In this document: piece by piece, positions 50,713 through 60,934 of the stretch | Layout of the letters: every line of letters starts with the position of its first letter | Position numbering within the stretch: position 1 is the stretch's first letter | Assembly (NCBI GenBank): GCA_030674915.1 | Contig: JASXSV010000004.1 | Location: forward strand, 1 to 64,000 | DNA: 64,000 bases | Reading direction: 5' to 3' | Source: Candidatus Endonucleibacter bathymodioli | GTDB lineage: Bacteria; Pseudomonadota; Gammaproteobacteria; Pseudomonadales; Endozoicomonadaceae | Notes under the pieces: model-generated | What the model was told of the DNA's origin: nothing | What the model saw: the letters and a program-made list of their open reading frames with translations, nothing else | Database searches by the model: none | Translations under genes and position numbers: made by a program

Positions 50713-51098
50713 CGAATCTCTGATTGAATCTCCAAAATCTGGTAAAACAGCATTGCTATGGAAAACCGGTTATCCAAAATAAAACAACAAAGTTTTGCGT
50801 CGCTCAGCTACGCAGCCAAAAAACGCAAAACTCAAAATGCGAAAATAGTTATTCCTTGAGAAAATGGAATCTTGTGTTCCTTGGGCAGCCTTTGAAGCAA
50901 TCATTGAGCCACATTACCCGAAAATGCCGAAGGCGAATGTGATACGAAAGGCGCCAGACACATCATCCGCCTCTAGAGCCGATAAATGGGTAAAAGCGAC
51001 AAAATGAATCGAAAATTACGATAAAATAAGCGCGGAAGTCAGAGAATTTTATCGCAAATCTGACAACCGGCTTGCAAACTACGTCAATCAGAGATTCC
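50713..51098 (+). mobile_element. IS5-type relic (third type), internally deleted
   Basis: The left end CGAATCTCTGATTGAA and right end TCAATCAGAGATTCC bound about 386 bp. Inside are traces of a transposase N-terminus (SFASLSYAAKKRKT, then MESCVPWAAFEAIIEPHYP in another frame) joined to the 3' untranslated end that also closes the relic at 43057-43743. Most of the gene is deleted. Confidence 0.7.
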
Positions 51099-51214
51099 TT
51101 AAAGTTTGAGTTAAGATGCGGTGCATAGCGCCATAGGCTTGAGCGATTTGTTAGACCATGAATGCTGGGTACTACTCCCGTCGTTATCATACCCATAACG
51201 CATCAGGAAATTCT

Positions 51215-52656
51215 TTAGTTTAGCTTCTTGTATTTGGCATCTTTTTTAAGCTTTGGTTCTTTCTCACCAATCTGGTCCAAACACTCTTTAAGCCCCGAGG
51301 TCTTCCCATTTTTGTCATCACATATGGCATCAAGCAGGTACAATGCATCCTTCGGGTATTGGCTGCATAAATCCGATTGGTGCAGCTCACCCACGACATA
51401 GCTCCGATAATAATTTTCGATAGGTTGCAGCCAGTCTTTTACCGCATCCAAAGCAGCGGGGAATTCGTTTCCGGCTTTAATGATCAGCAGGGCTAGACAT
51501 CTGGCGATTTCCGGAGTACGCAATTTTTCGTCCTTGGGCCAGACCTTTTTCCAGAACGGCTGGACATGCTTCTTCCAATATTCGTTGCGCTGACCGGCAG
51601 ATCTTTCAAAAGCCTTGGAAAGCTCCTGTGCAGATTGCTTGAGCCCCTCTATGGGCAGCACGCCAATCGCGGAACGGAACTCACTCGGGGTGTATCCCTC
51701 GAGTCGTCTTGCTTAGTACTTCCCGATGACATTTTGCAGGCCAATTCTTTGACGATGCCCACCTTGCCCTGCACGCCTCTACTATAGATTTTAGCCCATT
51801 CTTTCAGCGTTTCATGCAGCAGAGAGTGATAATCCTTGTCCTCGTACAGGATGGGTATAACTCCTTTCGCTTTCCACTCTATTCTTGCCTCTTCCTCTTT
51901 TTCTGGTGGGTAGCCACCCATAGCATAGACATGGTGGGTAGGTTCACTGTGGGTTCGTGCCAGGGCATCCATCATGTAGCGCATCACTGGATCGTTGATG
52001 CTGTAACCAACAAAACAGACACTATAGTTGCGAAATAACTCGCTGACGAATCGAGCTGCCCAGCCTTCGGTGAGGTAGGCCTTACCGAAATCGGCGCTGG
52101 TGAGCACCAATTCCTTCAGGTTCATGTCGCTTGGTTTTTTGGGCAGCCATCCATGCAGGTAGACCAGACCATCCCAGAGTTTGTTTTGCGGAATGGGCAA
52201 CATCGGCGCGGTATGCGTCTGGAATTTTTGCTTTGTCTTTGTGCGTTTGGCCGCCTCGCGGAACAAACAGTCGAAGTTGGTGGTAACCAACCGCAGCGCG
52301 TCTTCACGGCTGCGCGCCAGTTTCAATAGCGCAGCATGCGTAGCGGTGGCGCCCTTGCGCCGCAACTTGGGTTTCAGCACCTTCTCCAGCTCACGGCGGA
52401 CGGCTATGCTCCCCCCTGGCAGGCTTTGCTCCAATAGGTTTAGCGTGACATCGAACTGACCACGTTTGAAGGCAGCTTCCTCGATGCCATTGCGCACTGT
52501 TCCGACCCCCTCGTATATCTTCTCTACCAGCCATTTGAAACCTTGCAAGCCGGCGGGGTACGAAATACCGGCACCGCAGAAGAACACCACACGACCCTCT
52601 TCATGCGCCTGCAAGAGCTCATCAGGAATGTCAGGGCCGTCGGTGATGAATTGCAT
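51215..52656 (-). pseudogene. Decayed SIR2-DUF4020 antiphage-type gene
   Basis: Frame 1 (52656 to 51649, 335 residues) is a SIR2-like domain: FFCGAGISYPAGL near residue 28, TTNFD near residue 124, LHGWLPKKP near residue 168 and FVGYSINDPVMRYMMDAL near residue 215. SIR2-like domains of this type deplete NAD in phage defence. After a frameshift around 51690-51720, the other frame continues LEGYTPSEFRSAIGVLPIEGL and runs 148 residues to 51215, matching the DUF4020 C-terminus. Intact SIR2-DUF4020 proteins are much longer, so a large internal part is missing as well. Base composition is visibly more GC-rich than its surroundings, which suggests transfer. Probably non-functional. Confidence 0.75.
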
Positions 52657-52715
52657 TGGTTCTGTTTCCTAATCCAATACGTGCATGAGAGAAAGTGAGA
52701 TCGCAGAGGGTCTAA

Positions 52716-53086
52716 GGACGGTGCGATTAAGTCCCGATTTTTTAAGCGAATAGACACATTGCGGTCGATTCGCAGATTAACAGTCCAATTTTTGTTCTTT
52801 TTAGTGCTTGCATGCCGATTTCCCGACGACAGGCACACTAATCCTATATTTTGACCATTTTCCCCACTCGGACGCTCTTCGCCAGAGCAAACAGCATGAC
52901 CAATTTGCTGTCATTATTAGCTAAGCTCGATAACGAGCTTTGATGAATCAGAACTGAGATTTGCTAATCCGAAACGGATGCTCAACCTTGGCTCGGACAC
53001 TGGCTTTCATGTACTCGATATTGATCATAACATTGTTATCTCTGGATGTGTCTTTCAAGTCCTTACTTTTCCTAGTAGGCACTGTC
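52716..53086 (-). mobile_element. IS5-type relic (second type), truncated copy 3
   Basis: Begins with the terminus GGACGGTGCGATTAAGTCCC, preceded by CTAA. The minus strand retains fragments of the transposase C-terminus ([22 protein letters not shown]-like). It is cut at about 53086, where a relic of the other IS begins. Confidence 0.7.
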
Positions 53087-53849
53087 AGCATAAACAGACG
53101 ACTCTTCACCATCTAATGGCTCAGTGAAACAATTTGAATCGTGAACATTTCCTGCTGTGTAACCGATCGATTTTATCAGTCCACCCGCATCGACATTTAT
53201 GTGCGCCTTATAGCCGTAGGTCTTTTACTCTTCCCGTCAGAACCGGCTTTCACGCTCCACTTCGCATCAGGATCATGTGTTGACTGCTTGTCTTTACCCT
53301 TATTTGGACGACACTGTTTAGCCTCAATCACGCTAGCATCAACAATACTGGCACCTCCAGATTTAATATAAAGATCTTGATCTATAAGTTGGGAATTGAT
53401 TTCTTGAAGCAACTTATCCATAAGCAATAATTTATCAAGCTTCTGTCCAAGTAGCCAAAAAGTACTGTAGTCCGGCACTGACTCTGAAATGTCGAGCGCA
53501 ATAAATCGACGAAATAAAAGATCGCAAGCACGTTGTTTCTCCAGCGCCGAATCGCTTAATTTATACTAACTTTACAGCAGCAGTTCCTTAAACATCATCA
53601 GTGGCGGCCATGCCTTCTCGCCTCGAGCACTTGAATGTATATCTTTCAGATGATGCTCTAAGCGAGCCCAATCAATGAGCTCATGGACAGAGTCGAGCTC
53701 TTTCACTGCATCGTGATCAATCCGCATTGAATCTGCTAGACTGCATTGTTTCAGATTTTTCCAAGCCATAATTTCACCGAAGGCATTGATTGCGCAAGGC
53801 TTATTATACCTGATTTTCAGTTGTTTAGCGCGAATCGTGCAAAAGTCTC
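53087..53849 (-). mobile_element. Decayed copy of the 1199-bp IS5-type element
   Basis: Closely matches the transposase N-terminal and central regions of the intact copies on the minus strand (MAWKNLKQCSLADSMRIDHD, PDYSTFWLLGQKLDKLL, SIVDASVIEAKQC) with frameshifts and stops at about 53220 and 53570, and ends in TCGTGCAAAAGTCTC. The 3' third is lost at the junction with the second-type relic. Confidence 0.85.
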
Positions 53850-54429
53850 ACACCATAAATTTAAATTTTGTTTGTTAGGCTTGGGTAAAAAATCAACGCG
53901 CTTGTTCAGAGATTCCCTAAGCCATATCATTAAATATCACAAACAAAATATCTTGGGTCAGAATACATGGTAATTAATGTATGAACATAGATCTGAACTA
54001 GCAACTTAGAGGTAGTAACTGTGGATGTGAGTCTGCGCTTTATCTGCGCTTTAATTGGGCAGCGAAATTATAACCTCCTACCGTTAGAAATGACTATAAA
54101 TACCTAAAAATACTTATAAAACAATCTAGTAGTTAGTCAGGCCTAAGGTCATTGTCTCTCATCCGATATTGTAATAGTAGCAATACAGGCTTTATTGTTT
54201 TAACATGGAACTATGAGTATAAATCATGTTTTTACTAATTATGCATAAAAATAAAGTATTCTCGTGCCAAAGTAACTGGAGAAAGCAAAAGTAGCCCGCA
54301 CCTGTCCTCTCGAAATACGAAAGGTATAATTAACTCATTGTTATTAAACGACAGGATTTTTATTTTGCAGATGCTTGCCAGTAAAATGGGAAATATAATA
54401 GGGAAACTGTTTTCCCCAAGGTTTTGTTG
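53850..54429. other. Intergenic region upstream of the type III genes
   Basis: AT-rich, presumed to hold the promoter of the sctD operon. An orphan IS end (TTCAGAGATTCCCTAA) lies at about 53905-53923. No further gene is seen. Confidence 0.5.
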
Positions 54430-55950
54430 ATGAGTGAATATTATCTCAAAATATTATCAGGGAATCATAACGGCGCAGAAATTCCCTTAGAGGCAGGCCG
54501 GTATACTTTAGGCAGGGCTGATAATTGCGACCTCATTCTTACTGATACCGCCATCTCTGATATTCATCTTACCATTGAAATATCTTCTGTTGGCGCACTC
54601 TCAGTGACTACAGAAAGCAAATCACCATTGTACCTGAATGGTATTCCAGAGGGGGACACACTCAACTTTGAGTACTTTGATATTGTTACATCTAACGGCA
54701 TACATTTTGCTATTGGTCCTGCTAATGCTAACTGGCCTGACATTGAAGTCCCTTTATTGCAGAAGTCTGAGTCCAAACATGAGACAGCAGATACCCCCAG
54801 CCGTGACAATGATTTCCCAGACCCAGACTCATCGGAAAATGAAAAAACTGGAACACACTCAAAATCAGAAGCAATCGACGACATTACAATTTCTGATACT
54901 GACGAAGATGAGTCTCCTATTAATATAAAATTGCTCATTGGCATACCAGTGGCCTTCATAACCCTGATGAGCATTTTGGCTATATTTATTTTTTCAGAGC
55001 CTGAAGATACTGAAGATACTGAAATCAATACTGAAATAACCAGCCTGGATCAAGCAAATCTAATCAAACGTCAACTGCAGCTTGATTACATCAAGTTTCG
55101 ACAGCTATCTGACGGCACTATTCTGGTCAAAGGTTACACTAAAACACTAGACAAAAAAGAAGATTTACTGAGTCAGCTCAAGGACAAAAAACTGCTCCCG
55201 AAATCACAAGTCATTGTTATGGATGTCATGCAAGCCAATGCTCAAGCCTTGCTCAAAAACAGAGGATACAATAGTCTCACCATTGAACAGGATAGCACAC
55301 CAGGATCTTTGATTATAAATGGTTATATAATTACTACTGATAAGCTTGAAAACGTCATAAATATGCTAAAGGAAGAAATATATGGTTTAATTGCAATAAC
55401 TGACCATGTTGAAAAACAGTCTAGCAGGGTTAAATTATTGAAATCCATGATCAGGGACAACGGACTAGCCTCTAGGGTTCACTTGATAGAAAAAGCTGAC
55501 CAAGTGCTGGTTCAGGGAACGATCCTTGATGAAGAGCAAATTTATAGGCTCAAGGAAGTAGCAAACAAGTTCAAAGCGCTTTATGGCAACCAGCCCAAGT
55601 TAGTTGTTTCCACAAAATACTCTGATGATAGCAATTCTGACTTCTTTAAACAATCAGGTGGTCAGGAGGGCAATAATTTAAAATCATCAGAGCGCTTTGG
55701 TGGACGTAAAAAAAATATTCTGGGAAATCGTATACTTGTACAAGGCGTTAGTATGGGCACCATCCCTTATGTGGTCATGAAGGATGGTGGTAAGTATTTT
55801 ATTGGAGCAAAACTTGATAATGGTTTCATAATAGAGGATATTAATCTGGACTACTTGTTATTAAGTGACGGATCACAAAGCATAAAATATTATCTGGGAG
55901 GGAAAGAAAATGGGAAAAATAAACAATCAAACGAGTCAGGAAGAAATTAA
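54430..55950 (+). CDS. sctD: Type III secretion inner-membrane ring protein SctD
   Basis: 506 residues from the ATG at 54430, with AAGG 8 bp upstream. SctD (YscD/EscD) forms the outer of the two inner-membrane rings of the injectisome. The N-terminal 95 residues form an FHA-like cytoplasmic domain (AGRYTLGRADNCDLILTD). An acidic linker leads to a single membrane span at about residues 167-187 (IPVAFITLMSILAIFIF) and a periplasmic part of repeated small ring-building domains (KGYTKTLDKKEDLLSQLKD, VQGTILDEEQIYRLKEV). Members of the family are usually about 400-430 residues, so the linker and C-terminal tail are long. The next gene overlaps its end by 41 bp. Confidence 0.85.
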   Translation: MSEYYLKILSGNHNGAEIPLEAGRYTLGRADNCDLILTDTAISDIHLTIEISSVGALSVTTESKSPLYLNGIPEGDTLNFEYFDIVTSNGIHFAIGPANANWPDIEVPLLQKSESKHETADTPSRDNDFPDPDSSENEKTGTHSKSEAIDDITISDTDEDESPINIKLLIGIPVAFITLMSILAIFIFSEPEDTEDTEINTEITSLDQANLIKRQLQLDYIKFRQLSDGTILVKGYTKTLDKKEDLLSQLKDKKLLPKSQVIVMDVMQANAQALLKNRGYNSLTIEQDSTPGSLIINGYIITTDKLENVINMLKEEIYGLIAITDHVEKQSSRVKLLKSMIRDNGLASRVHLIEKADQVLVQGTILDEEQIYRLKEVANKFKALYGNQPKLVVSTKYSDDSNSDFFKQSGGQEGNNLKSSERFGGRKKNILGNRILVQGVSMGTIPYVVMKDGGKYFIGAKLDNGFIIEDINLDYLLLSDGSQSIKYYLGGKENGKNKQSNESGRN

Positions 55951-56185
55951 AATATCGGAGCTGGAAGAACGGCTCATCCATGATCAAAGTTCTGATTTTA
56001 GAGACCACTTAATGAGCCAGTTATTTGACCAACTTATTAAGCTGAAAAACCTTCGCAATAAAGGCATGTCTCCTGAAGAATACAACAGGATTGAGTCCTT
56101 AATACTTGCTGTTTCCGCAGCGGGAGAAACTGTGTCTAAAGCATGGGACAAACACCACAAGAAATCATTACAGCCCAGTATTTAA
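55910..56185 (+). CDS. sctE: EscE/YscE-like type III needle co-chaperone
   Basis: 91 residues, helical and charged (ISELEERLIHDQSSDFRDHL), starting inside the end of sctD in another frame with GGGAGG as ribosome-binding site. Size, position between sctD and sctF, and the predicted two-helix hairpin fit the EscE/YscE/SsaE family, which together with SctG holds the needle subunit in the cytosol before export. Sequence similarity in this family is low, so the call rests mainly on context. Symbol use for this small protein varies between systems. Confidence 0.65.
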   Translation: MGKINNQTSQEEIKISELEERLIHDQSSDFRDHLMSQLFDQLIKLKNLRNKGMSPEEYNRIESLILAVSAAGETVSKAWDKHHKKSLQPSI

Positions 56186-56278
56186 GCTCACTGGGGCGTT
56201 GATACAGAAGCAGAGATGATAAATAAGCATGCAATCACCCACTGCCGAACCCTCAAATAATGGAATGGTATATTGATT

Positions 56279-56557
56279 ATGGCCGGTAATTATGAAACAA
56301 CGTTCAACCCTAATGAAAATCAGCCAGGACCTGCCGAAGGCTTCAATTTAGACGCTGTTCAGAAGGTATTTGGCGCGCAAGCTGAAAAGTTAGATCAGAA
56401 CCTAAAGACACGTATGGAGAGTATGGATCCGAATAGCACCCAAGACATGGTCAACTTTCAGGTTGAGTTTAACAAATATATGATCGTAGAAGGATTAAGA
56501 TCTGGTATTATTAAATCCATAAAAGATACCATTCAAAGTATTATTCAAAAAATATAA
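56279..56557 (+). CDS. sctF: Type III secretion needle subunit SctF
   Basis: 92 residues from the ATG at 56279. The C-terminal half, NFQVEFNKYMIVEGLRSGII followed by KSIKDTIQSIIQKI, closely follows YscF/PrgI/EscF needle subunits, which polymerise into the extracellular needle and end in a conserved amphipathic helix with a terminal QKI-type sequence. The N-terminal part is polar, with proline, as usual. Neighbouring YscE-like and SctG-like genes support the call. An in-frame TTG two codons upstream is not needed. Confidence 0.88.
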   Translation: MAGNYETTFNPNENQPGPAEGFNLDAVQKVFGAQAEKLDQNLKTRMESMDPNSTQDMVNFQVEFNKYMIVEGLRSGIIKSIKDTIQSIIQKI

Positions 56558-56584
56558 TTAACAAATACCCAGGGACTATAGACT

Positions 56585-56959
56585 ATGATATCTGATAAAA
56601 CCGTGAAAACACTTGCAGACATAGGCTTTATGGCTAGCAATTGTGGCTATAGTAAACATGCTTTTGCTATCTTTAGCGGTATCGAAACTGTACGCCCTGA
56701 TAATGTATTACCTGATATTGGCTATGCTCTGGAATTTATAAATAGAAAGAAATATCAGGAAGCCATCAGCATTCTGAAAAAACAAGGGCTCAAGAAAGAT
56801 CCAGAAAATGCCGCCGTAAAAGCCTTTATAGGCATGGCCTTGATGCTAGACGGACATAATAAAGACTCAGAAGAGTGCCTGAGCGAAATAGAAAATTGCG
56901 AAGACAGTGCCGCTGCAACAATGGCAAAAGAGTTACTGGATAACATTAGGAATAATTAG
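56585..56959 (+). CDS. sctG: SctG-like type III needle chaperone (TPR)
   Basis: 124 residues, all-helical, with TPR-like repeats (FAIFSGIETVRPDNVLPDIGY, then AISILKKQGLKKDPENAAVK). YscG/EscG/SsaG proteins are TPR-fold chaperones that bind the needle subunit together with the SctE-type protein. It lies 28 bp after sctF, with AGGGAC before the ATG, and closes the sctD-E-F-G order found in Ysc-type systems. The rest of the injectisome genes are not in this window. Confidence 0.75.
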   Translation: MISDKTVKTLADIGFMASNCGYSKHAFAIFSGIETVRPDNVLPDIGYALEFINRKKYQEAISILKKQGLKKDPENAAVKAFIGMALMLDGHNKDSEECLSEIENCEDSAAATMAKELLDNIRNN

Positions 56960-57008
56960 TCACCTCCCAGTAATCGCAGTAACTGGTTGTTTTAGCTCAG
57001 TAAGGCAA

Positions 57009-60000
57009 TTAGGCGCTGAGTTCTTCCAACAGTTGTTTCCTGATTTCTTCTGGCAGATCATGACCAGGGATTATTTCTTGCTGCATCCATTCCTTGAGCA
57101 TTACCATATAACTTTCAATAAACTGATTTTTGAGAACATCATCCGATGCCATTTTAAACAACAACTCTTTTGCTGCTTCAATACTATTAACAGAAAAGTA
57201 ATCATCACTACCTGATACCTTCTTCAATCCACCGGAACTAGTCCGCACATAAACCTCAGGTTTTCCAGGATACATTACAAACAAAGGATCCTTACCTGAC
57301 AACCACTCGCAGGCCAGCGCCTTGCTTAAATCAACCATAGGCTCCTGCCATTTTTTCTCATACCATCTCTGAACCTCCTGCCCGGTCACACAAATATTCA
57401 TTGCAGATCGATGAAAGTATCTCTTGAGTCTATTATGGGAAAAACTTTGAAACCCCCTAAAAACATGTAAATTATTTAATCTTCGAGATGCATCCGAAGA
57501 ATTAATTAATGGTTGAAATCCCACTTGCATCTGCTCACACCCATCTAACAATATACTCCATTGTTCCTGATATTCACAGATTACCGTCAGTGCAGCTTTA
57601 AACCCTTTCAAAACATCATCACTATATCCCACGGGAAGCGCTGGCAGAATACCATCTAGGCTATGTCTATCCCCTACTTTTATAATATTATCTCTGACAG
57701 GAAAACTCTCCCCAGCTAGTATTTGCCCATCTAACCCAGCAGAGAATAGGCGGTACCTGCTCGAATGAAAACACTGCCAAAGATAAGGAATACCCGTTCC
57801 TTCAAAGCTACTACCCGTAACCCCTCGAATAAAAGCCGTGCTCGGATTACTTAGCTCTTGTTCAAAAAACCGGAACATATTATATTGAAAGGCTTTTTCC
57901 AAATCAATCAAATAAGGGGTATCCCCCAGCGAAATAAAGTTCATCTGATGAAGATCTGCCAAGCCAAGCATAAGAGCTAAACCGCTGGTAACTCCTATTC
58001 TACAGTGGTAGTCTGCGGCTTGGTGCTCAGTCAGCACTTGGTCCGCAGCAGATCTATCAAGATATTCGGCATAACCATAATGCAAAATCTCTCCACGGAC
58101 TTTATCGAAGCGCGGCATTATGCAATGAGTTCCAATGCCTGGAAGCCCATCAAGCCATTGATTAACAGCCTCTGCAATACTCTGACCACCAATATTAGAG
58201 CGATTAACTATGCGATGATCAATGCGCATATCCCTAGCTTTGTAAACCAGCTTTGTGCCATTATCAAAAGTGAAAATACACACAGAAAAAAAACCATCCC
58301 TTAGAGGTAAACTCACATCAGTTACAAACGCTGCCGTAGAACCCCACAACTCTCCATAGCACCTGTTGATATCAGGAAGATCATGAGCCAATCGCAAACA
58401 CATTCTTTTTATCTCACGACAAGTGGTTAGAGCCATTCTCTTACAAAGACGAAACCAATTAGGGTACAACCTTGGCAGCACAGGAAACCCGCCCTCTCGC
58501 TCAATCTCCGCTACAATAATGTCATAATCTGCTAAACCTCGCTCCTGACCAAACCAAGCAATAGCCTGCTGCAACTTCTCATCAAACAATACTATATGAC
58601 TCCTCAACAGACTGCCCACCAATGCCCCTTCTAACAACTCAACGGACGAAATAGCCGAGGAAACCTGCATTTCTATCCAACCAATAACCTGACTTAAATA
58701 AGGTGCTCTTTGTGGTTCAATTTCTTTCAGGATATTTCTCAGTTGTTGATTGCTAACAGGATTATCTTGAAACCACCACGTACTTTGTTTTATCGTATTT
58801 CGGCATGGCTTGTCGTTGCTATAGCTAAGCAGTTGATATTTACACATCCAGAGAAGTATAAATGTAAGATTGTTATTGCTACAGAATATTTGTTTAATAT
58901 CTCTTACTGATAATCCTTTGAGACAAAAAATAACTAAATTTTTTACAACGTCTTCTTCAAATAAATGGTGTATCTTTTGGAAGTGAAAACCTTTTTCATC
59001 CATTAGTAATACTCTTACTCCCCTGTCTGTGGTCTCAAGATAGTCATTATCTTCCAAAATATGTGAAGGGTAATGTTTGAATGCTTGCTGAAATGACAGT
59101 CCTCCGCAAACACCATCTGCGGAAGATAAATGGTGCCCTGACTGACTTAGGCTATCAATGATAGTATGGTACTGCTTGATCAAGATGGGCCAGTGAAATA
59201 GCTCCATTACCCTCTTTTTTGCAGCCTCTCCTATGGCCAAACGAAGACCTTCATCGTTAATTAATTGCTCTATGATATCTACCGCGCTCTGAAGATCAAC
59301 AGCTGTACCTTGGGCCTCAATTAATAATGAGTGTTCCGGCTCCACTATAGACAAAGGGCGACTAAGATGGTCATTATCAGTAGACAAAGTCTTGATAAGG
59401 AATCCTGAATACCCATGTGCAATCAGCTCACGATAACCGTTCCATTCAGACAGAATAACAGGCAGGGAGTAGTTCATGGCCTCCAGTGGAGCCAGTCCAA
59501 AACTTTCCTGAACATTATCCGCCAGAGAAATAAAAACATCAGCGGCTTGATACAACAGATGTTTTCGTTCATCGTCAATAGTTAATTCAAACCGAACTCG
59601 GCCTTCGAGATTCAAATCATAAGACTGTCTCAGTAACGATTGAATATATTCCCCTCCTGCATCACCATTTCCAGCCAGAACCACAAGGAAATTAATAATC
59701 TCTCGCTCTTCCAGCAAGTCATTTGCCACCAATAGCAGTGGATGAAGATCCATTTTATCAGCAGGTGAAAAGCGGCCAACACATAACAGAACATACTGTT
59801 CTGGTTGATATCCTAGTAGCTCACGGGCCTGTAATTTTGACAGATGATTCTTGTCATCACCGTCAATCCCTAGTGGCAATGTTTTCAGCTGACCCGGATA
59901 ACGTACTGATGCGCCGGTTTGTGCTGTCAGCCTCTCCTGCGCCGTCTCCAACAGTGTCTCCATAACCGTTGTTTGAGCCTGACTGCTGCATAGCACAGCG

Positions 60001-60446
60001 TCTGATTTGGTTAGGGAGGAAAGAACAAGATCGCGAGTTTTAGATAGATTACTATCTGTACATAAAGTATGTGCACGTCCAGTAATAACAAATGGCTTTC
60101 TTGCACACATTTTTCGTAACTCTGCAAGGTCCGAAATATATGGATCACCTTTATGAAACACCTCGTATTCATAACGCGTAAGGTAACTGGGCAACAAATT
60201 AGCACTTATAAAATGGATTGATCTCTGCCCAGAAAACTCGTCAACATAAGGTTTCAATTGATTTCGTATCGGTACCAACCACTTATCCCCGATAAATAAA
60301 TGTATCTCATGAAACTGGCTATACCTGATAATAGCCTTGAGAAAACTTTCATTGGCTTTTTGCAAGCCATTATAAAATGCATCCGAGCCTGTCAAAGAGC
60401 CCACTAACACAGCAAAAACTCTCACTGAATCGTTGTTATTTAACAT
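57009..60446 (-). CDS. Glycosyltransferase-LanM dehydratase fusion, candidate type III substrate
   Basis: 1145 residues from the ATG at 60446 (an ATG 14 codons upstream is possible). Residues 1-440 form a GT-B glycosyltransferase of the GT4 type: CVGRFSPADKMD near residue 223 and QESFGLAPLEAMNYSLPVIL with its E-x7-E near residue 315. Residues about 560-1000 resemble the dehydratase domain of class II lanthipeptide synthetases (LanM, DUF4135): LVYKARDMRIDH near residue 735 and LADLHQMNFISLGDTPYLID near residue 830 retain the K, D-x-H-x2-N and D-x-E kinase-type residues. There is no LanC cyclase part. No signal peptide is seen. A CesT-type chaperone gene lies upstream on the same strand and the type III genes are next door. 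I infer an effector that modifies host proteins. The domain calls are from motifs. Confidence 0.72.
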   Translation of the reverse strand: MLNNNDSVRVFAVLVGSLTGSDAFYNGLQKANESFLKAIIRYSQFHEIHLFIGDKWLVPIRNQLKPYVDEFSGQRSIHFISANLLPSYLTRYEYEVFHKGDPYISDLAELRKMCARKPFVITGRAHTLCTDSNLSKTRDLVLSSLTKSDAVLCSSQAQTTVMETLLETAQERLTAQTGASVRYPGQLKTLPLGIDGDDKNHLSKLQARELLGYQPEQYVLLCVGRFSPADKMDLHPLLLVANDLLEEREIINFLVVLAGNGDAGGEYIQSLLRQSYDLNLEGRVRFELTIDDERKHLLYQAADVFISLADNVQESFGLAPLEAMNYSLPVILSEWNGYRELIAHGYSGFLIKTLSTDNDHLSRPLSIVEPEHSLLIEAQGTAVDLQSAVDIIEQLINDEGLRLAIGEAAKKRVMELFHWPILIKQYHTIIDSLSQSGHHLSSADGVCGGLSFQQAFKHYPSHILEDNDYLETTDRGVRVLLMDEKGFHFQKIHHLFEEDVVKNLVIFCLKGLSVRDIKQIFCSNNNLTFILLWMCKYQLLSYSNDKPCRNTIKQSTWWFQDNPVSNQQLRNILKEIEPQRAPYLSQVIGWIEMQVSSAISSVELLEGALVGSLLRSHIVLFDEKLQQAIAWFGQERGLADYDIIVAEIEREGGFPVLPRLYPNWFRLCKRMALTTCREIKRMCLRLAHDLPDINRCYGELWGSTAAFVTDVSLPLRDGFFSVCIFTFDNGTKLVYKARDMRIDHRIVNRSNIGGQSIAEAVNQWLDGLPGIGTHCIMPRFDKVRGEILHYGYAEYLDRSAADQVLTEHQAADYHCRIGVTSGLALMLGLADLHQMNFISLGDTPYLIDLEKAFQYNMFRFFEQELSNPSTAFIRGVTGSSFEGTGIPYLWQCFHSSRYRLFSAGLDGQILAGESFPVRDNIIKVGDRHSLDGILPALPVGYSDDVLKGFKAALTVICEYQEQWSILLDGCEQMQVGFQPLINSSDASRRLNNLHVFRGFQSFSHNRLKRYFHRSAMNICVTGQEVQRWYEKKWQEPMVDLSKALACEWLSGKDPLFVMYPGKPEVYVRTSSGGLKKVSGSDDYFSVNSIEAAKELLFKMASDDVLKNQFIESYMVMLKEWMQQEIIPGHDLPEEIRKQLLEELSA

Positions 60447-60488
60447 AGATATCCACGTCCATTGTAATTTGTTGATTATTATATACAT

Positions 60489-60934
60489 AAGATAAGTGGA
60501 TATGCAGCAAGTAGGTGGTCAATAAATATATGGATATTTTAAAAAATAAGTGGGTAACATGCATATTTGCTCGCTATATTTACCCTATTGATCTCAGCGG
60601 AGGACGTCCATGGAGAAGCAGTTTTAAGTCTCTTGGCACCACCTATCCTTGATATGCTAGTAACTGAAATTGAACCCATGACAGTTTCGTCAGGATATTT
60701 TTATCAACTTTCAAAGAATGAATACTTTTCTGGATAGCTAGGAAGATAACTCGTTAGGCAATTAATACAAAACATACGACATCATCAAGCATGACTAGGA
60801 TGTTACATCTGTGATTCTTAGTATCAGTAGTGACAGTTTGAGCAGACTGGAAAAAGTAGAAATGGTACCCAAAGATCGGGTAAAGGTCGCAGCTAACCCC
60901 CACACGATTGTTAGATATGATTGAGGTATGATGC
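60489..60934. other. Gap between chaperone and fusion gene
   Basis: About 450 bp of non-coding sequence between the CesT-type gene and the fusion gene on the same strand. No repeat or RNA is recognised. The fusion gene may have its own promoter here. Confidence 0.45.

Noticed and set aside
57009..60488. A complete lanthipeptide biosynthesis locus
   Set aside because: There is no LanC domain, precursor peptide, protease or ABC transporter nearby, and the protein's N-terminus is a glycosyltransferase.
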